Shown here piece after piece: positions 50,480 to 63,586 of a stretch of DNA of 64,000 nt. Numbering within the stretch: position 1 is the stretch's first letter; each line of letters starts with the position of its first letter. Under the pieces are notes generated by a model. It searched no databases. It was not told where the DNA came from and saw only the letters and a list, made by a program, of their open reading frames with translations. This DNA comes from Nannobrachium achirus (Eukaryota; Chordata; Actinopteri; Myctophiformes; Myctophidae): NCBI GenBank assembly GCA_963921795.1, contig OY997641.1:76212279-76276278 (forward strand), written 5' to 3'. A program made the translations under genes and the position numbers.

Positions 50480-51905
50480 GATAGATAGATAGATAGATAG
50501 ATACCTATATTATCCCAAGGGGGAAATTCAGTTGTCCAGAAGTAGCACAGCAGTATACAGTTATTTACAAAGTTACAGAGACGTAAGAAAAGATAGATAA
50601 GAGGGAAAAAAACAAAAACAAAGACAAGAGCAGTACAGTACCAATAAAGAGAAGGTGCATCAATAGAGGGGGCGAATAATATATAAGTATATATACATAA
50701 AGTGTCTTGCAAAAGAGACCATAGCAGTCAATGCTAGTTAGTGCAAACAAGTATCTCACTGTCATTGTTAAACAAAGCAAAAATACTCAGAAACTACCAA
50801 CACTAACAACCTAATAGTGCAGTGTCAAAAATCAGTGCGAAAAAAGAAGAAACTAGGAAGCGTGTCACCGCAAGGCGCACATGAGCACTCTTCCTGGAAG
50901 GTCCTTAGAGGTCAAAGTCAATACAGCAATAGTTCCTTAGAGGTCAAAGTCAATACAGCAATGGTTCCGTAAGTCTAAGTTAGGAAGGGAGACCTTTTCA
51001 AGCGTCCGTTATGTGTCTCGTTGTACAGCTTAAGGGCAGCCGGTACAAAAGATTTTCCTAATCTCTCACATCTCCGTACTTGGTAGGTAAAGCGGTCGTT
51101 TCCTCTCTTACTCCAGTAACTGGTGATCTCTAGATGGAGGGGGTGGGAGGAGTTCTCCAAGATGGAACCTAGCTTCTTCGCAGTGCGCACCCTGGTTACT
51201 TCCTCCACCCCCTGCAGAGAGGACCCAACGACAGAGCCTGCTTTCTTCACCAGTCTGTTTAGGTTAAACGTGTCACCTGCTCTGTTGTTGCCACCCCAGC
51301 ATGTTATAAAAAAGAGGACACTTGCCATGACAGACTGATAGAACATCTGTAGCATCCTATTGCACACCCCAAACGATCTCAGTCTTCTCAGGAGGAACAG
51401 CCTGCTTTTCCCCTTGCTGTGAGATGGTGCAGGGGAAGAAAGAGGGCGGCAACCGAGGTCACCGTTTGACCCAGCCGCTGCTTGTTGAACATTAACAGGA
51501 GCACCGTCAAACCGATTGAAAAAACGGTTCATCTCGTTTGCCAGCTCCTCTGTGCCTGACACAGTAGAGTTGGCAGAGCCATACCCCGTGATCTTCCTAA
51601 AACCACCCCACACTTGTCTCGTATTGTTCTCCCTCAGAGAGTTCTCCAGCTTAGCTTTGTAGCTCCCTTTTGCCTGAGCCTTGACTGTTTTAAGCTCCTC
51701 CACCACCACCCTCACGCCCTCCGAGTCACCTGCATGGAACAAATCTCTTTTCCTCTTAAGGAGGTGAATGATTTCTTTTGTCATCCACGGCTTGTTGTTA
51801 GAGAAGCAGCGAACCTTCTTCGTAGGAACGCACACCCTCTCACAGAAGAAGATATAGTCAGTGATAACCTGACAAAGGCTATCTACATCAACCCCAGTGG
51901 GGATG
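50480..51905 (-). pseudogene. second non-LTR retrotransposon with its RT core deleted
   Basis: The minus-strand frame 51900-50975 reads a LINE linker region (CVPTKKVRCFSNNKPWMTKEI...) then, after GSNGDLGCRPLSS, jumps to the post-RT region (KGKSRLFLLRRLRSFGVCNRMLQMF...). No FADD or GVPQG block lies between, so several hundred residues are missing yet the frame stays open. The 3'UTR ends near (GATA)n at 50480. The family differs from the 14258 LINE. Confidence 0.8.
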
Positions 51906-51984
51906 ATGAATACTTGAATGAATACTTGAAAACTGTAGAAAACTGTAGAAAGTTCAAGAAACTAAAAGCTAAATTAATTAAAAC

Positions 51985-52515
51985 ATATACAGTTTAGAAC
52001 AAAGGTGTTAGAAACCAGCATCCTAAAATGGCCTAAGGCCGGCAGATATTTTATTTGTAATGATTTTTGGAGCTTGTTCCATGCAAGTGGAGCACTGATA
52101 GAAAATGCTGCCTTGCCAAGCTCTGTATGAGCAAATGGAACCTTGAGCGTCAAAATGTCGCTTGAGCGCGTCTGATAGGGACTAGGGTCCAGATTCAGCA
52201 TTGAACAAATATAAGGGGGGAGCAATCCTGAGAGAGCTTTAAAAATAAAAAGATACCAGTGTTTATCACGCCTCTCAGATAAGGAGGATAAACCTGAGTT
52301 CCCATATAGTGTACAATAATGGTTCCATAGCTGTCACCAGTGATCCATCTTAGTGCTGAGTGGTACACAGTGTCAAGGCGTTTTAAAGTTGAAGGAGAAG
52401 CAATCCTATATATAATGTCTCCATAATCTAAAACAGAGAGAAAAGTAGCTTCAATAATAGTCTTTTTACAGGATACAGGAAAGCATGCTTTGTTTCTATA
52501 AAGAAACCCGATCTT
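51985..52515 (-). pseudogene. C-terminal fragment of a third LINE family
   Basis: Minus-strand pieces read LDYGDIIYRIASPSTLKRL, then LPPYICSML and, in frame, FAHTELGKAAFSISAPLAWN. This is the typical C-terminus of L2-like fish LINEs. The frame is broken and there is no RT. Confidence 0.65.
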
Positions 52516-53095
52516 TTATCTCAGTTTAGTAGGGTTAGGGAAAAAAGAAAAGAAAAAAGAAAAACACAATGCAAAATAAATGGTATTTGCAATAGAAAGA
52601 TCAGGGGGAGGTAAGAATAGGCTTTGTTTTCTTTTACCAGTTTCGAATAGCAACCGCCTCTAAGTGGCTTTTCAGAGCAATTTTAAAGGAAGTAGGGATT
52701 TACTCTCCTTTATAAGGCCTTCTTTAGGGCATTCCACATTTTAGCAGCATAGCAGGAGAGCCAAATCTGGGTTGGACGTGATCTCTGGTGTTGTAATTGT
52801 GAACATCCTTGACGTTTTGTAAGTATTTTGTCAGGTACATGGGTATCTTAGTGGTGTTGTGTATCTTGTGCAACAGGCCCATTGCAAGATGCTGTTCTCT
52901 GTCAGCTACCGTGATCCATGCTTAGAAAGTTATTAGCGGTAAGGTAAGCCCAAGATGGAAGGTTAAGCAGCAGCCTAATTCGTTTGCTTTGGGCTGTTTG
53001 GAGCTTTTTTGTTTGGCCTTTGAGGTGTCACGATACCATACGTGGACTGTATAGTCAAAGTGTGGTTGAATGATTGCTCCTGCTAGAGTCTTCAA

Positions 53096-53242
<147 letters not shown>

Positions 53243-54390
53243 CCCCTACAGTTTAAATCTTTGTGAATGTTTAAAATGTGTCAATTTGAGAATAAACTGA
53301 CATGAAAAAGTATTTTGTATTTGAAATACAGAAAATACTAGACCTGAAAGTATTTTGATACAAATTACTTTCTTTCTCCATCCCAGCCAAATACAAATGA
53401 CAAACTAGAACTGCTCTTAGCTCCTTTCGGAACCTCTCCCTCCGCTATACAGAATCCTGCTGGTCGTTAGATGCCCAGATGAGATTTTTCTGGCGATAGT
53501 TTGCCACATTTTCCCGATTCTTACCTTCAACACACATCGCACTGGTATATACGTAAGGGTTAGGTAGATGTCTACTTTCTTAGCGGCGAGGGAATTCCAA
53601 GCGTTGAAAGTAAGCCATTTACCATGAGAGGGAGTGGGTTGTTGGCTGATTTACCACTGTTTCAGGGTTGTTTGGCACTCGGCGAGTTCCAAACAACCCT
53701 CGAATGGTAAATTGCTTTTCTACCACTTCTACCATATAAATGAAAGAAAACACAGTTGTAACATGCAAGGTTATTTAGTTACAATCATTAATTGTTTCAG
53801 TGGGCGGGGTCCGTGAGCCAACTCAAGGTCGTTGAGAAAAAGAAAAAAGAAAAACACAATGCAAAATAAATGGTATTTGCAATAGAAAGATCAGGGGGAG
53901 GTAAGAATAGGCTTTGTTTTCTTTTACCAGTTTCGAATAGCAACCGCCTCTAAGTGGCTTTTCAGAGCAATTTTAAAGGAAGTAGGGATTTACTCTCCTT
54001 TATAAGGCCTTCTTTAGGGCATTCCACATTTTAGCAGCATAGCAGGAGAGCCAAATCTGGGTTGGACGTGATCTCTGGTGTTGTAATTGTGAACATCCTT
54101 GACGTTTTGTAAGTATTTTGTCAGGTACATGGGTATCTTAGTGGTGTTGTGTATCTTGTGCAACAGGCCCATTGCAAGATGCTGTTCTCTGTCAGCTACC
54201 GTGATCCATGCTTAGAAAGTTATTAGCGGTAAGGTAAGCCCAAGATGGAAGGTTAAGCAGCAGCCTAATTCGTTTGCTTTGGGCTGTTTGGAGCTTTTTT
54301 GTTTGGCCTTTGAGGTGTCACGATACCATACGTGGACTGTATAGTCAAAGTGTGGTTGAATGATTGCTCCTGCTAGAGTCTTCAATGTAT

Positions 54391-54516
<126 letters not shown>

Positions 54517-55670
54517 CCCCTACAGTTTAAATCTTTGTGAATGTTTAAAATGTGTCAATTTGAGAATAAACTGACATGAAAAAGTATTTTGTATTTGAAA
54601 TACAGAAAATACTAGACCTGAAAGTATTTTGATACAAATTACTTTCTTTCTCCATCCCAGCCAAATACAAATGACAAACTAGAACTGCTCTTAGCTCCTT
54701 TCGGAACCTCTCCCTCCGCTATACAGAATCCTGCTGGTCGTTAGATGCCCAGATGAGATTTTTCTGGCGATAGTTTGCCACATTTTCCCGATTCTTACCT
54801 TCAACACACATCGCACTGGTATATACGTAAGGGTTAGGTAGATGTCTACTTTCTTAGCGGCGAGGGAATTCCAAGCGTTGAAAGTAAGCCATTTACCATG
54901 AGAGGGAGTGGGTTGTTGGCTGATTTACCACTGTTTCAGGGTTGTTTGGCACTCGGCGAGTTCCAAACAACCCTCGAATGGTAAATTGCTTTTCTACCAC
55001 TTCTACCATATAAATGAAAGAAAACACAGTTGTAACATGCAAGGTTATTTAGTTACAATCATTAATTGTTTCAGTGGGCGGGGTCCGTGAGCCAACTCAA
55101 GGTCGTTGACTGATTTACCACTGTTTTAAGCCAATCAGAATCCAGTATCTGAACATGTGACCACAAAAAGTGGTAGAACAATGATTTTAACTTTGTCAGC
55201 CAGTTCCATGTTTTTCCCAGTGAAATTTTACAGAAGCATTAATGTACATGGGTGACTGGCCATCAATCTGTGTTGCAGAAATGTTTCACCACCAAGCGGT
55301 CGGGGCGAGAAAACTGGCCACATGCTGACAAAAACACAGAACTGGCTGACAAAACGAGCGATTTAAAAGTATTGTTTCAACACATGGTTTGAATTTCCCC
55401 CAACGCGAAAAAAAGTAAACATCTGAGAGACGGGTATGGGACCTTTCCTTTTTGGATACGATGTTTGGTGAAGGAAGAATCGGGAAAACGTTGCAAACTA
55501 TCACCAGAAAAATCTCATATGGGCATGTAACGACCAGGAACCTAATATTTACTTTAATTTGTTTGTTTTAATTCAATTCTTATCATGCATTTTTTTAATA
55601 AACATTTCTCTTTCATTTCATCTCCCTTTGAGAAAGCACAATACTGTTTGTTGACTGTTAACTGCGATTC

Positions 55671-56352
55671 ACCAGTAAGATGCCCTAAGGGCGAGAACTA
55701 GTGTTTAATGCCGGGAACCGGGATCCCGGGCCTCCTGGCCTGAGCGCACCTAATTTCCCTCCCGGTTATTGGCTTCAGGAACTGTCATCCCGGAGATTGT
55801 TTTTTTTCTTGTTATAAATTAGGCTACTATAGGCCTACTAATTAGGCCTACTACTACATATATGGACTTTTTATTTTATTTTATCCTTACCCTTTATCCT
55901 ACATACAATATATGTTATGCCCATACATGGAGATGGGCATAAAAAAAACGTACGTTAATTAGTAATGCCAATTGCAGGCCTTGGTGAGTTAGGCCCTTGG
56001 TTTGATGCCTTTGGATCTCCATATATGGGCCATATATGGTACCCTAACATTCTCATTTTCGACCTGGAATTTATGACATCAGAAATCTCCATGTATGGAC
56101 ATAAAAGGTTTTTTCCTTTTTCTGGGAATGACCATAATGGACTTTTATACCGTGAGAAATCTCGTAGCTTGTCTGACTGTCAGTACAGGAAGTGATGTCA
56201 CGTGACATCCTTTTTTATGCCCATATATGAGTCATTCCGTACCACATCACTGTGACTCACCGACATCACACTGACATCACTTCCTGTACGGACGTACGGA
56301 CAGTCAGACAAGCGACAAGGTTTTTCAGGGTATAATTAGACCTTCGGTCGCA
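55671..56352. mobile_element. repeat family with CCAGTAAGAYKCCCTAA start and CGGTCGCAA end
   Basis: Starts CCAGTAAGATGCCCTAAGGG and ends near CTTCGGTCGCAAC. Contains CCATATATGG at 56019-56028 and 56030-56039. Related copies are 56738-57284 and 58850-59572, with shorter pieces near 11510-11590, 25440-25510, 41085-41310 and 60706-60780. Confidence 0.55.
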
Positions 56353-56737
56353 ACGACCTTCGGTCACAACAATCAGAATGAATCAGAACGTCAATATGCC
56401 TACAATAATCCAACCACAAATGAATCTCTCTCTGACTTGCACTGCCTCTTTGATGAGCGCAGCGCGCACATCTCTTCTGGCCAGAGTTGGGTGTAACGCG
56501 TTACAGTAATAATACTACTTTTTTTGGTAACGAGTAGTGTAACGGCACTACTTCTCTGAATAGATAATAACACTACAAATACTGCCTGGTCGCGTTACTC
56601 GCTACTCGCTACTTTCGTGCCTGCAGTTCCTGCTTCTGCCTTCAGCAGGAACCGATTGTAAACATCATCAGTTGTCTTTTAGAACATTGGAACTGTCATT
56701 TCACTAAAATAACTAACCAGAGAAAAGGTAACCAGTA

Positions 56738-57284
56738 AGACTCCCTAATCGGGAGATAAGCGACCGTAGGTCTCGCTAGAAGAGGGCCATGTGAGAAATG
56801 AGGGGTGGGGTCTCCGCGTTGCCTTGGCGGACGAATAGGTACCGGCCCCGGCTCTCCCGGACGCTCCTAGGCCGAGTTAGGGCATTTTATGTGAGCTGCA
56901 GTGGAGGGGGTCCTCCACTGGGGGCGCCACCACTTTTGCATCCGTTCTGGAGTAGCAGGAGTGGGTGGTCCCCGGGAATTCCCCGTGAGCAGCCCCGTGG
57001 GGGTGGTCATTTGGTCATTTTTGCACATTTGGTATTTTTTTTACACCTGGGGGTCCCCCAGGGACCTGGGGGTCCCTGGAACTCCGGGGGTCCTTGGAGG
57101 TTGTAGTTTGGCAGGTAAGGAGTGTGTGTGCAAAATCTGGCATGGATCGGGGCAACGGTTGCGGAGATATGAGTAGGGCAAAAGTGTGACGTCTGACGTG
57201 TGACGGACGGACGGACTGACTGACTGACTGACGCACGGACACCTGGTGGAGCTTTCTGTAGTAAGTGCGACCTACGGTCGCAAT
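56738..57284. mobile_element. copy of the CCAGTAAGACTCCCTAA family
   Basis: CCAGTAAGACTCCCTAATCG to CTACGGTCGCAA. Near the end is GGAGATATGAGTAGGGCAAA followed by (GACG/GACT)n, an order repeated in the other copies. Confidence 0.55.
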
Positions 57285-57819
57285 CAAACACAAGCGAGTC
57301 AGTGCAGCAGCAGGTCACGGTGACATGCCTGCAATCAACAGTAGCAGGCACCCGACATTTGATAACAGTCACACTTATATATTAATAAAAAGACTAAATA
57401 CAACAAAACCCCCAACTAAGGAGATTTATAATATCAAGCTAAGAAATGAATTACTTTTAGGAAGAGAGAGAGAAAGAGAGAGAGAGAGAGATAAAAGAGA
57501 AAAAAAAGAGTCGCACTCTGTGGCAGGCAGCGCATACGGTGCGCAAACCCGACAGTTGCTTAACAAACTAGATTAATATCCTACATGTGACACAATAAAC
57601 CAACACCTCAAAATAATGAGTATTAAATATCCAGCAACACAGGAATGAATTAGCCTAATGGAAACCCATGTATAGGCTGAGAGAGAGGGAAAGAAACCAG
57701 CACCGCCTCACCTCTCTGATACTGACATGACGCTGTCATGATGACGGACAATTAATAAATATAATCCTTATGCAAAAAACATTGGTGATATCTTGCTTTT
57801 TTAAGCATGAAGTTTTCGG

Positions 57820-58362
57820 TAACGCTTTACTTTACAGTACGGTAATTACCAGTTAATTATTGGTAATTACCAGGTAACTATTAGGTAATACCCATTATTT
57901 ACTGGGTATTTACCAGGTAATTACATGCCATTACATACTACCTGCTATATTCCTGAAAACTACCAGGTAATTACCAGGTAATATTAAGTATTTGCCATAA
58001 TTACATGTTAAGTACCTGGTAATACACTTATTAATTACTAGGTTTATTACCTGGTAGTTACCAGGTAATTATGAGTATGTAATTACCCAGTAGTTACAGT
58101 TGAACTGTACTGTAAAGTAAAGCGTGGGTCAATTGGATGACCTTACTTAGTAATTGCTAAGTGTTTACGCAGTAACTAGAATATGTACCTTGCATTTACC
58201 CAGTTAAGTGGAACTACGGTAAAAATAAGTACTTTTTGTTGGGACCAAATGGCATCGTGGCCATGGGTGGATAAAATAACCAGGGAGTGGTAATACCCAG
58301 TAGTTACCTGGTAATTACCTAGTAAGTACCTGGTAATGACTGTACTGTAAAGTAAAGCGTTA
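57820..58362. mobile_element. MITE of GGTAATTACCAGGTAA repeats
   Basis: TAACGCTTTACTTTACAG and its complement end the element. The interior is an irregular array of TTACCTGGTAATTACC-type palindromes. Confidence 0.75.
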
Positions 58363-58960
58363 GCAGCGAGGTATATATAGCCTAATCAGTTTGATACTGT
58401 TTGAGCTGTTTGAGCTGTACACAGTAAATCAATCGCCTCGTTGATCATTCTCCCCTGCTATGCTGTGCTACGCTCTGTGGGGGGAAATCTCCACCAGGTT
58501 AGGTTGTCCACCCCTGGCTTGTAAAATTCATAGGAGCCAAATGGAATGAAATCTGCTTAAACTTACTGACATACGGATACAGAACCATACATACAGAACC
58601 AGGCTATATAATGTCAGGTGGAAACCTTGTATGTCCGTAAATAAAAATGAATAAACTCATTAATGTATGGCAGCTGTTTTTTTTTGCTGCACAATGGGAG
58701 TCCTAAATTACAACAAGGCACCAGGGGCTCTGAAATAATTACATTATCATTTGTATTTATTGTTATTATTATAATTATACTCATTCAAATGACCACCAGT
58801 GAGCACTGGGACTCACTTCATTGAACAACAACTGTATTGTACCAGTAAGACTCCCTAATCGGGAGATAAGCGACCGTTGGTCGCTTATCTCCACAAATAT
58901 CACAACCTCCACCTCTCACGTCATACGGGTAGCCATAGTTACACCTGGAATGTTGAATCT

Positions 58961-59460
58961 CCATATATGGAGATAACCTACGCATCACACAAAGTCTGAC
59001 CTCACCAGCCCATACTTGGGCATGGACGACTTATATCTCCATATACGGAGATGGCCATATATGGAGATACGATGACATCACAGAGTCCACAGCTGATGAT
59101 GTGGCGTGATGTTATACAATACACAAACAAGCCCTATATAAAGGGGCAATTCTCACCAGGGAAGAGAGCATTGCCTGGAATGTTGAATCTCCATATATGG
59201 AGATAACCTACGCATCACACAAAGTCTGACCTCACCAGCCCATACTTGGGCATGGACGACTTATATCTCCATATACGGAGATGGCCATATATGGAGATAC
59301 GATGACATCACAGAGTCCACAGCTGATGATGTGGCGTGATGTCATACAATAAACAAACAAGCCCTATATACTGATGCGATACGATGACATCACAGAGTCC
59401 ACAGCTGATGATGTGGCGTGATGTCATACAATAAACAAACAAGCCCTATATACTGATGCG
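58961..59460. repeat. 230-bp tandem repeat, two copies plus a partial third
   Basis: Units begin near 58947 and 59177 (TGGAATGTTGAATCTCC). A third partial unit runs from about 59379. Each full unit has CCATATATGG twice and GATGACATCACAGAGTCC. Confidence 0.85.
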
Positions 59461-60342
59461 GAGATATGAGCAGGGCAAAGGTGTGACGTGTGACGTGTGA
59501 CCGACCGACCGACCGACGGACGGACGGACGGCCGGTGGAGGTTTTCATAGTAAACTGCTCCCTGACGGTCGCAATTAGATATTATTATAATATCTAATAA
59601 ATATTAATAGATCTAATATATGTTGGCAATGCATTTCATAATTTGTTATGGAGTAACGCAAAAGTAGTGTAACGAGTAGTGTAACTAGGTACTTTCTCCA
59701 GGGAGTAATGAAGTAGTGTAAGGCACTACTTTTTTCAAAGGTAATATGTAATATGTAGTGCACTACTTTTTTGAGTAACGGACCCCAACTCTGCTTCTGG
59801 CTCATTCTCAGAATGAATGGACATTTAGTTTGGCTGTTGATATCACGGGAGGCCGTCAGAGTGCCGTGGAATTCCAAAGCCAGTATAGGCCTACTATAAT
59901 AAACGTAATTGATTCAATCTAATGTGGCGTGGCACCGAAATTATACTGCGTTCCAACAGTCCCTTTACCATTACAGAGAGACCGCCTGTATGCTTATTTA
60001 TAATGCAATGTTTTCCAGCAGCAAATAATAGAAAATTATGAATAACAAGTCTGTTGTTGGCAATCATGCCGTGAAGAATATAAATCCACGTTACATGATC
60101 CAACTGATGTACTGTAAGTAATACGTTCTGTGGTCTACCTTGCTTTCTTGGGGTGAACTATGAAGAATGATCTTGCAAGCATTATATCCCCCCAAATAAA
60201 TACCCAATTGTGTAAGCAATGTGATGCTTTATAATGAGCCATTGAGGAACATTAAGTGTTAAGAGGAAGAGATGTGCGCGTCCAACTAAGGCATCTCCCA
60301 TTATGGATTATAGTTTGTCGTGCGAGTGTGTTGCGTCAGGCT

Positions 60343-60418
60343 GAAAATAGCCAATCTGCAAGCTCACATAGCGTCTAATCTACGATGTGTTGTGAGCTTG
60401 CCGATCATCTATTTTCAC
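60343..60418. repeat. AGATCT hairpin in duplication block B
   Basis: Paralogue of 25253-25328 with a few substitutions in both arms. Confidence 0.85.
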
Positions 60419-62212
60419 GGACACATGGAAATTCAGTCGATAGGCTACACAAAATCTTATAAAGTAGCGAGAACATCAGAGCTTCTTAATACGGCACAGT
60501 TAAGAAGCAGGAGTTAAATTATGAACTGGCTGGTAGAGTCATCGTTGTGATGTCAGAACAGGTCAGCTATATCCATAGGCGCCGATAACGTGCCTGCTGC
60601 AGGGCTGTAGCACCCAGACAGATTTACAGTGATTGATGGGGATGGGGAGCCTCGCCCATAGGCGAGGCGCTCGATTTGGGTTCTGCAACCATTGGCACAC
60701 ACATATCTGGAGTCTGTGAGGTCAAATGCAGAGGTATTGGCCAGCTCCATATATGGAGATGGCTTGGCCATATATGGAGTGTGACACACGGACGGACATG
60801 ATCTGCAGGTTTCATACTAAATGACTAATTTGCATACTTTTAAATGATTGATTTGGAGGATCCCCCTGGTAAAGTTATTCTGTGGGTAATTCCTTTGCCA
60901 AAGTCTACATCAGCCCTGACTTCAGGAAATGGTGCATAAAGGGGCGGGCCCAAGCACTCACTGACTTAAGGCCTGTCCATAGTCACTCCGAAACCTTTCG
61001 TCAGAAAGGTCTGGTTCGACTATAAAATGACGTCACGCATTTCTACAGCGACTGACAATTACAGTGCATCAAACTAATGTTTCAAAACATGTATTAAACT
61101 GTATGTTTTTATTTAGACACTTCTATTATGTGCTGTTATTTGTTGTGTCATATTTTGCTACACTGTTCAAGCTTGATTGTTTTCATGTTGTAACTTTTGT
61201 GTTAATATTGTCTTGGAAAGGGCTTTCTTTGTATAAACTAGACCAGGTCAACCTGGTTGTGCCAGACCCCCTGTCTGTCATCATCATTTATGACATCATG
61301 CCTTTTGTAGGCATGTCATCATCATGTCATCATCATATATACCCTTTATATAGAAAAGGGACAGACCGACATTTGCTTATGTAGGCCTACCCATTTCATG
61401 GGTCTGGCAATAACAGTATAAAAAAAAATCTTGTGATCTTGGTGTGAGTGGGGGGGGGGGGGGCTGTGTACCATTTCAAACGTACATTCCTGATTGGCTG
61501 CTGAGTGAAGCAGGAAGTGAAAGTAAAGTTTGGGGACTTTCCACTGTGGTACATGGACTCATGGTTACAGCGTGAGACAGCTGTCTACAGGAAATGTGTT
61601 CATAAACATACTGTATTGTAATGCTTTATAGAAGTTGGGCATGTATAATAGTTATAGGTATACAAAATAAATACATGCATTATAAAGTTATGAATGTTGA
61701 AGAGGTGTGAAGTTACCATCACTGCATGTGAGGCAAAAACAAAAGTAGTAAAAACAATGTCTTGCCCCAAAGGTTTAAAATAATAATAATAAAATAAGGA
61801 TACATGCATACAGTACATGCATCATAAAGTTATGCATGCACTCATCTCATCTCATGACCTGGATCAAGTTATGCATGTGTTAAACAATTAAACAATCATC
61901 TCATCTCATGATGACCAGTACTAATACTGTAGGTCTGTGCATGTTGGCACGATAGATCTCCTGTTTTTGAAATGTCTGGAAAATGTGTGCAAATCTTTGA
62001 ATATACAGAATGTATTTTTAAACTTTTATAACAAAAAATGTGCTATTGGGGGTACCAGGAACTAAATACATATTATATATGTGGCCAAATACATATCATT
62101 TTGGGGGTCCTTGACATGAAAAGGTTTGTGTACCACTAACATAGGTTTTTCAGAAACCTGTTAGGATTTAGGAGATATGTATAAAATCGGGTCGATATAT
62201 TCAAGACTTTCA

Positions 62213-62275
62213 CAAAAATAGCAAATCTACAAGCTCGCAGCAAGGCAGTCGGTGCCACACTGTGAGCTTGTGAGG
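62213..62275. repeat. AGATCT hairpin, paralogue of an interrupted copy
   Basis: ATAGCAAATCTACAAGCTCG and ACTGTGAGCTTGTGAGG. In block A (26756-26777) the same hairpin is cut after ACAAG by a CAGAGATGGGAAGTAACG element. Confidence 0.75.
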
Positions 62276-63036
62276 TTGGTCCTCAGTCTTTGGTAAACAA
62301 TGAGAGATTCTAGAATTCTACAGAGGTGATGAATGTTTGAACACGGTTTCATCACGTGATTTCTATAGTGCCTATCCATACTTTCACTGCACCAAACGGT
62401 GGAGGCAGCCATGAAAGGCAGGGCAGGGGTCTTCAACGTTTTCAGGCCACAGGCCATGGACCCCTTAGTTGAGAGAGATGAACCAGGGACCCCCACAACC
62501 TGTTCATATATTCCATATAGTTTTGTTTGAAAGCACAATCCTAATGTATTTTGGATTCATCTCAATTTGTGTTTTCATATATTTAACCACTTGAACTGTC
62601 AATACTTAATAAACTTGACCTTTCACTCTGTACTTAGTCTGCTCTTTTTCCCCTTGACACCAAACCTCTTTGCCAGAATATCTACAAGCTTGTAGATCTG
62701 CTATTTGTGGCTAAAGTTCTCAGAATATGGACGTTAGGGTTCAAGAGGTTAATATAAAAAAGGAGAAAATAAATTCTATCACTCAATGATTTGGAGCTCC
62801 CCCTGTAGTAACACTGAAGACCCCTAGGGGTCCTGAACCCCCTGTTGAAGACCCCTGCACTAGGGGTTTAGTCTTTAGTAAGCCTAACATGCTCAAGGAC
62901 AATTTGAACACATACAGTAAGTAACCTGGGGATGCTTGACAGGTACAGCTGTGGCTGTGCCGGCACTTAACTGTAGCATTGTATTAACCACTTAAAACCC
63001 AGCATCCCGTATTCCTGGGAAAAATAGCAGATCTGG

Positions 63037-63197
63037 GTGAGTGAGTGAGTGAGTGAGTGAGTGAGTGAGTGAGTGCGTGAGTGAGTGCGTGAGTGCGTGC
63101 GTGCGTGCGTGAGTTTGTGAGTGCGTGAGTGAGTGAGTGAGTGCGTGCGTGCGTGAGTGAGTGAGTGAGTGCGTGCGTGAGTGAGTGAGTGAGTGAG
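63037..63197. repeat. (GAGT/GCGT)n tetranucleotide
   Basis: Starts immediately after a hairpin half-site AAAATAGCAGATCTGGGTGA at 63018. Confidence 0.97.
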
Positions 63198-63334
63198 AGA
63201 ATGTGAGATAAGACTTCCACCTCAGTAATTTGTTCATAAGCTGACATTTCACTGAGACATGTATATATATATATATATAATATATATAATCTGTAATGCT
63301 AGGAGATCACTTTAAAAATCCACACTGTCGTCTT

Positions 63335-63377
63335 CCTGGACACAGATGATGCAACATTGCATCTACAATCTGATTGG
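63335..63377 (+). promoter_or_regulatory. X-X2-Y promoter module of the second class II alpha copy
   Basis: X box at 63335-63348 and Y box CTGATTGG at 63370-63377 are identical in sequence and spacing to the first copy, so the paralogue probably keeps class II control. Confidence 0.73.
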
Positions 63378-63519
63378 CTGATTCTTTGAAAGTACAGAGC
63401 AAAGCCTCTTTAGTTTCTTTTCAGATGTCAGAGCTAGTGTTGAAGTCAACAGCGGTTCATTCTGATCTGTTTGATCTGATTACTTTGTTCTATTCTGTTC
63501 AGCTCTGTTTTGATCTGTA

Positions 63520-63586
63520 ATGATGAAGATTATAGCCCCCCTCCTCATCCTCTCCTCTGTACTTGGTGTCAAAGCAGTCCCAGGCA
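63520..63586 (+). CDS. second MHC class II alpha gene, exon 1 only (window ends in intron 1)
   Basis: This is near-identical to 30743-30809, with a silent change in the Leu run, the same two Mets, the same A|GTAAGT donor and the same upstream promoter. Intron 1 sequence also aligns with 30810-31225 up to the right edge. It is the start of a tandem paralogue. Whether the rest is intact cannot be seen. Confidence 0.88.

Larger units (their letters stand above)
56482..59793. mobile_element. 3.3-kb hAT-like composite element, perfect 8-bp target duplication
   Basis: CAGAGTTGGGTGTAACGCG to GTAACGGACCCCAACTCTG, flanked by CTTCTGGC at 56474-56481 and 59794-59801. No transposase ORF. The interior holds other repeats: a TTTACTTTACAG MITE, two members of a CCATATATGG-bearing family and a 230-bp tandem repeat. 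Confidence 0.85.

Noticed and set aside
62424-62855. 8-bp target duplication of the CAGGGGTCTTCAACG element
   Set aside because: The flanks AGGCAGGG and CACTAGGG agree only partly, so it was not counted as evidence.
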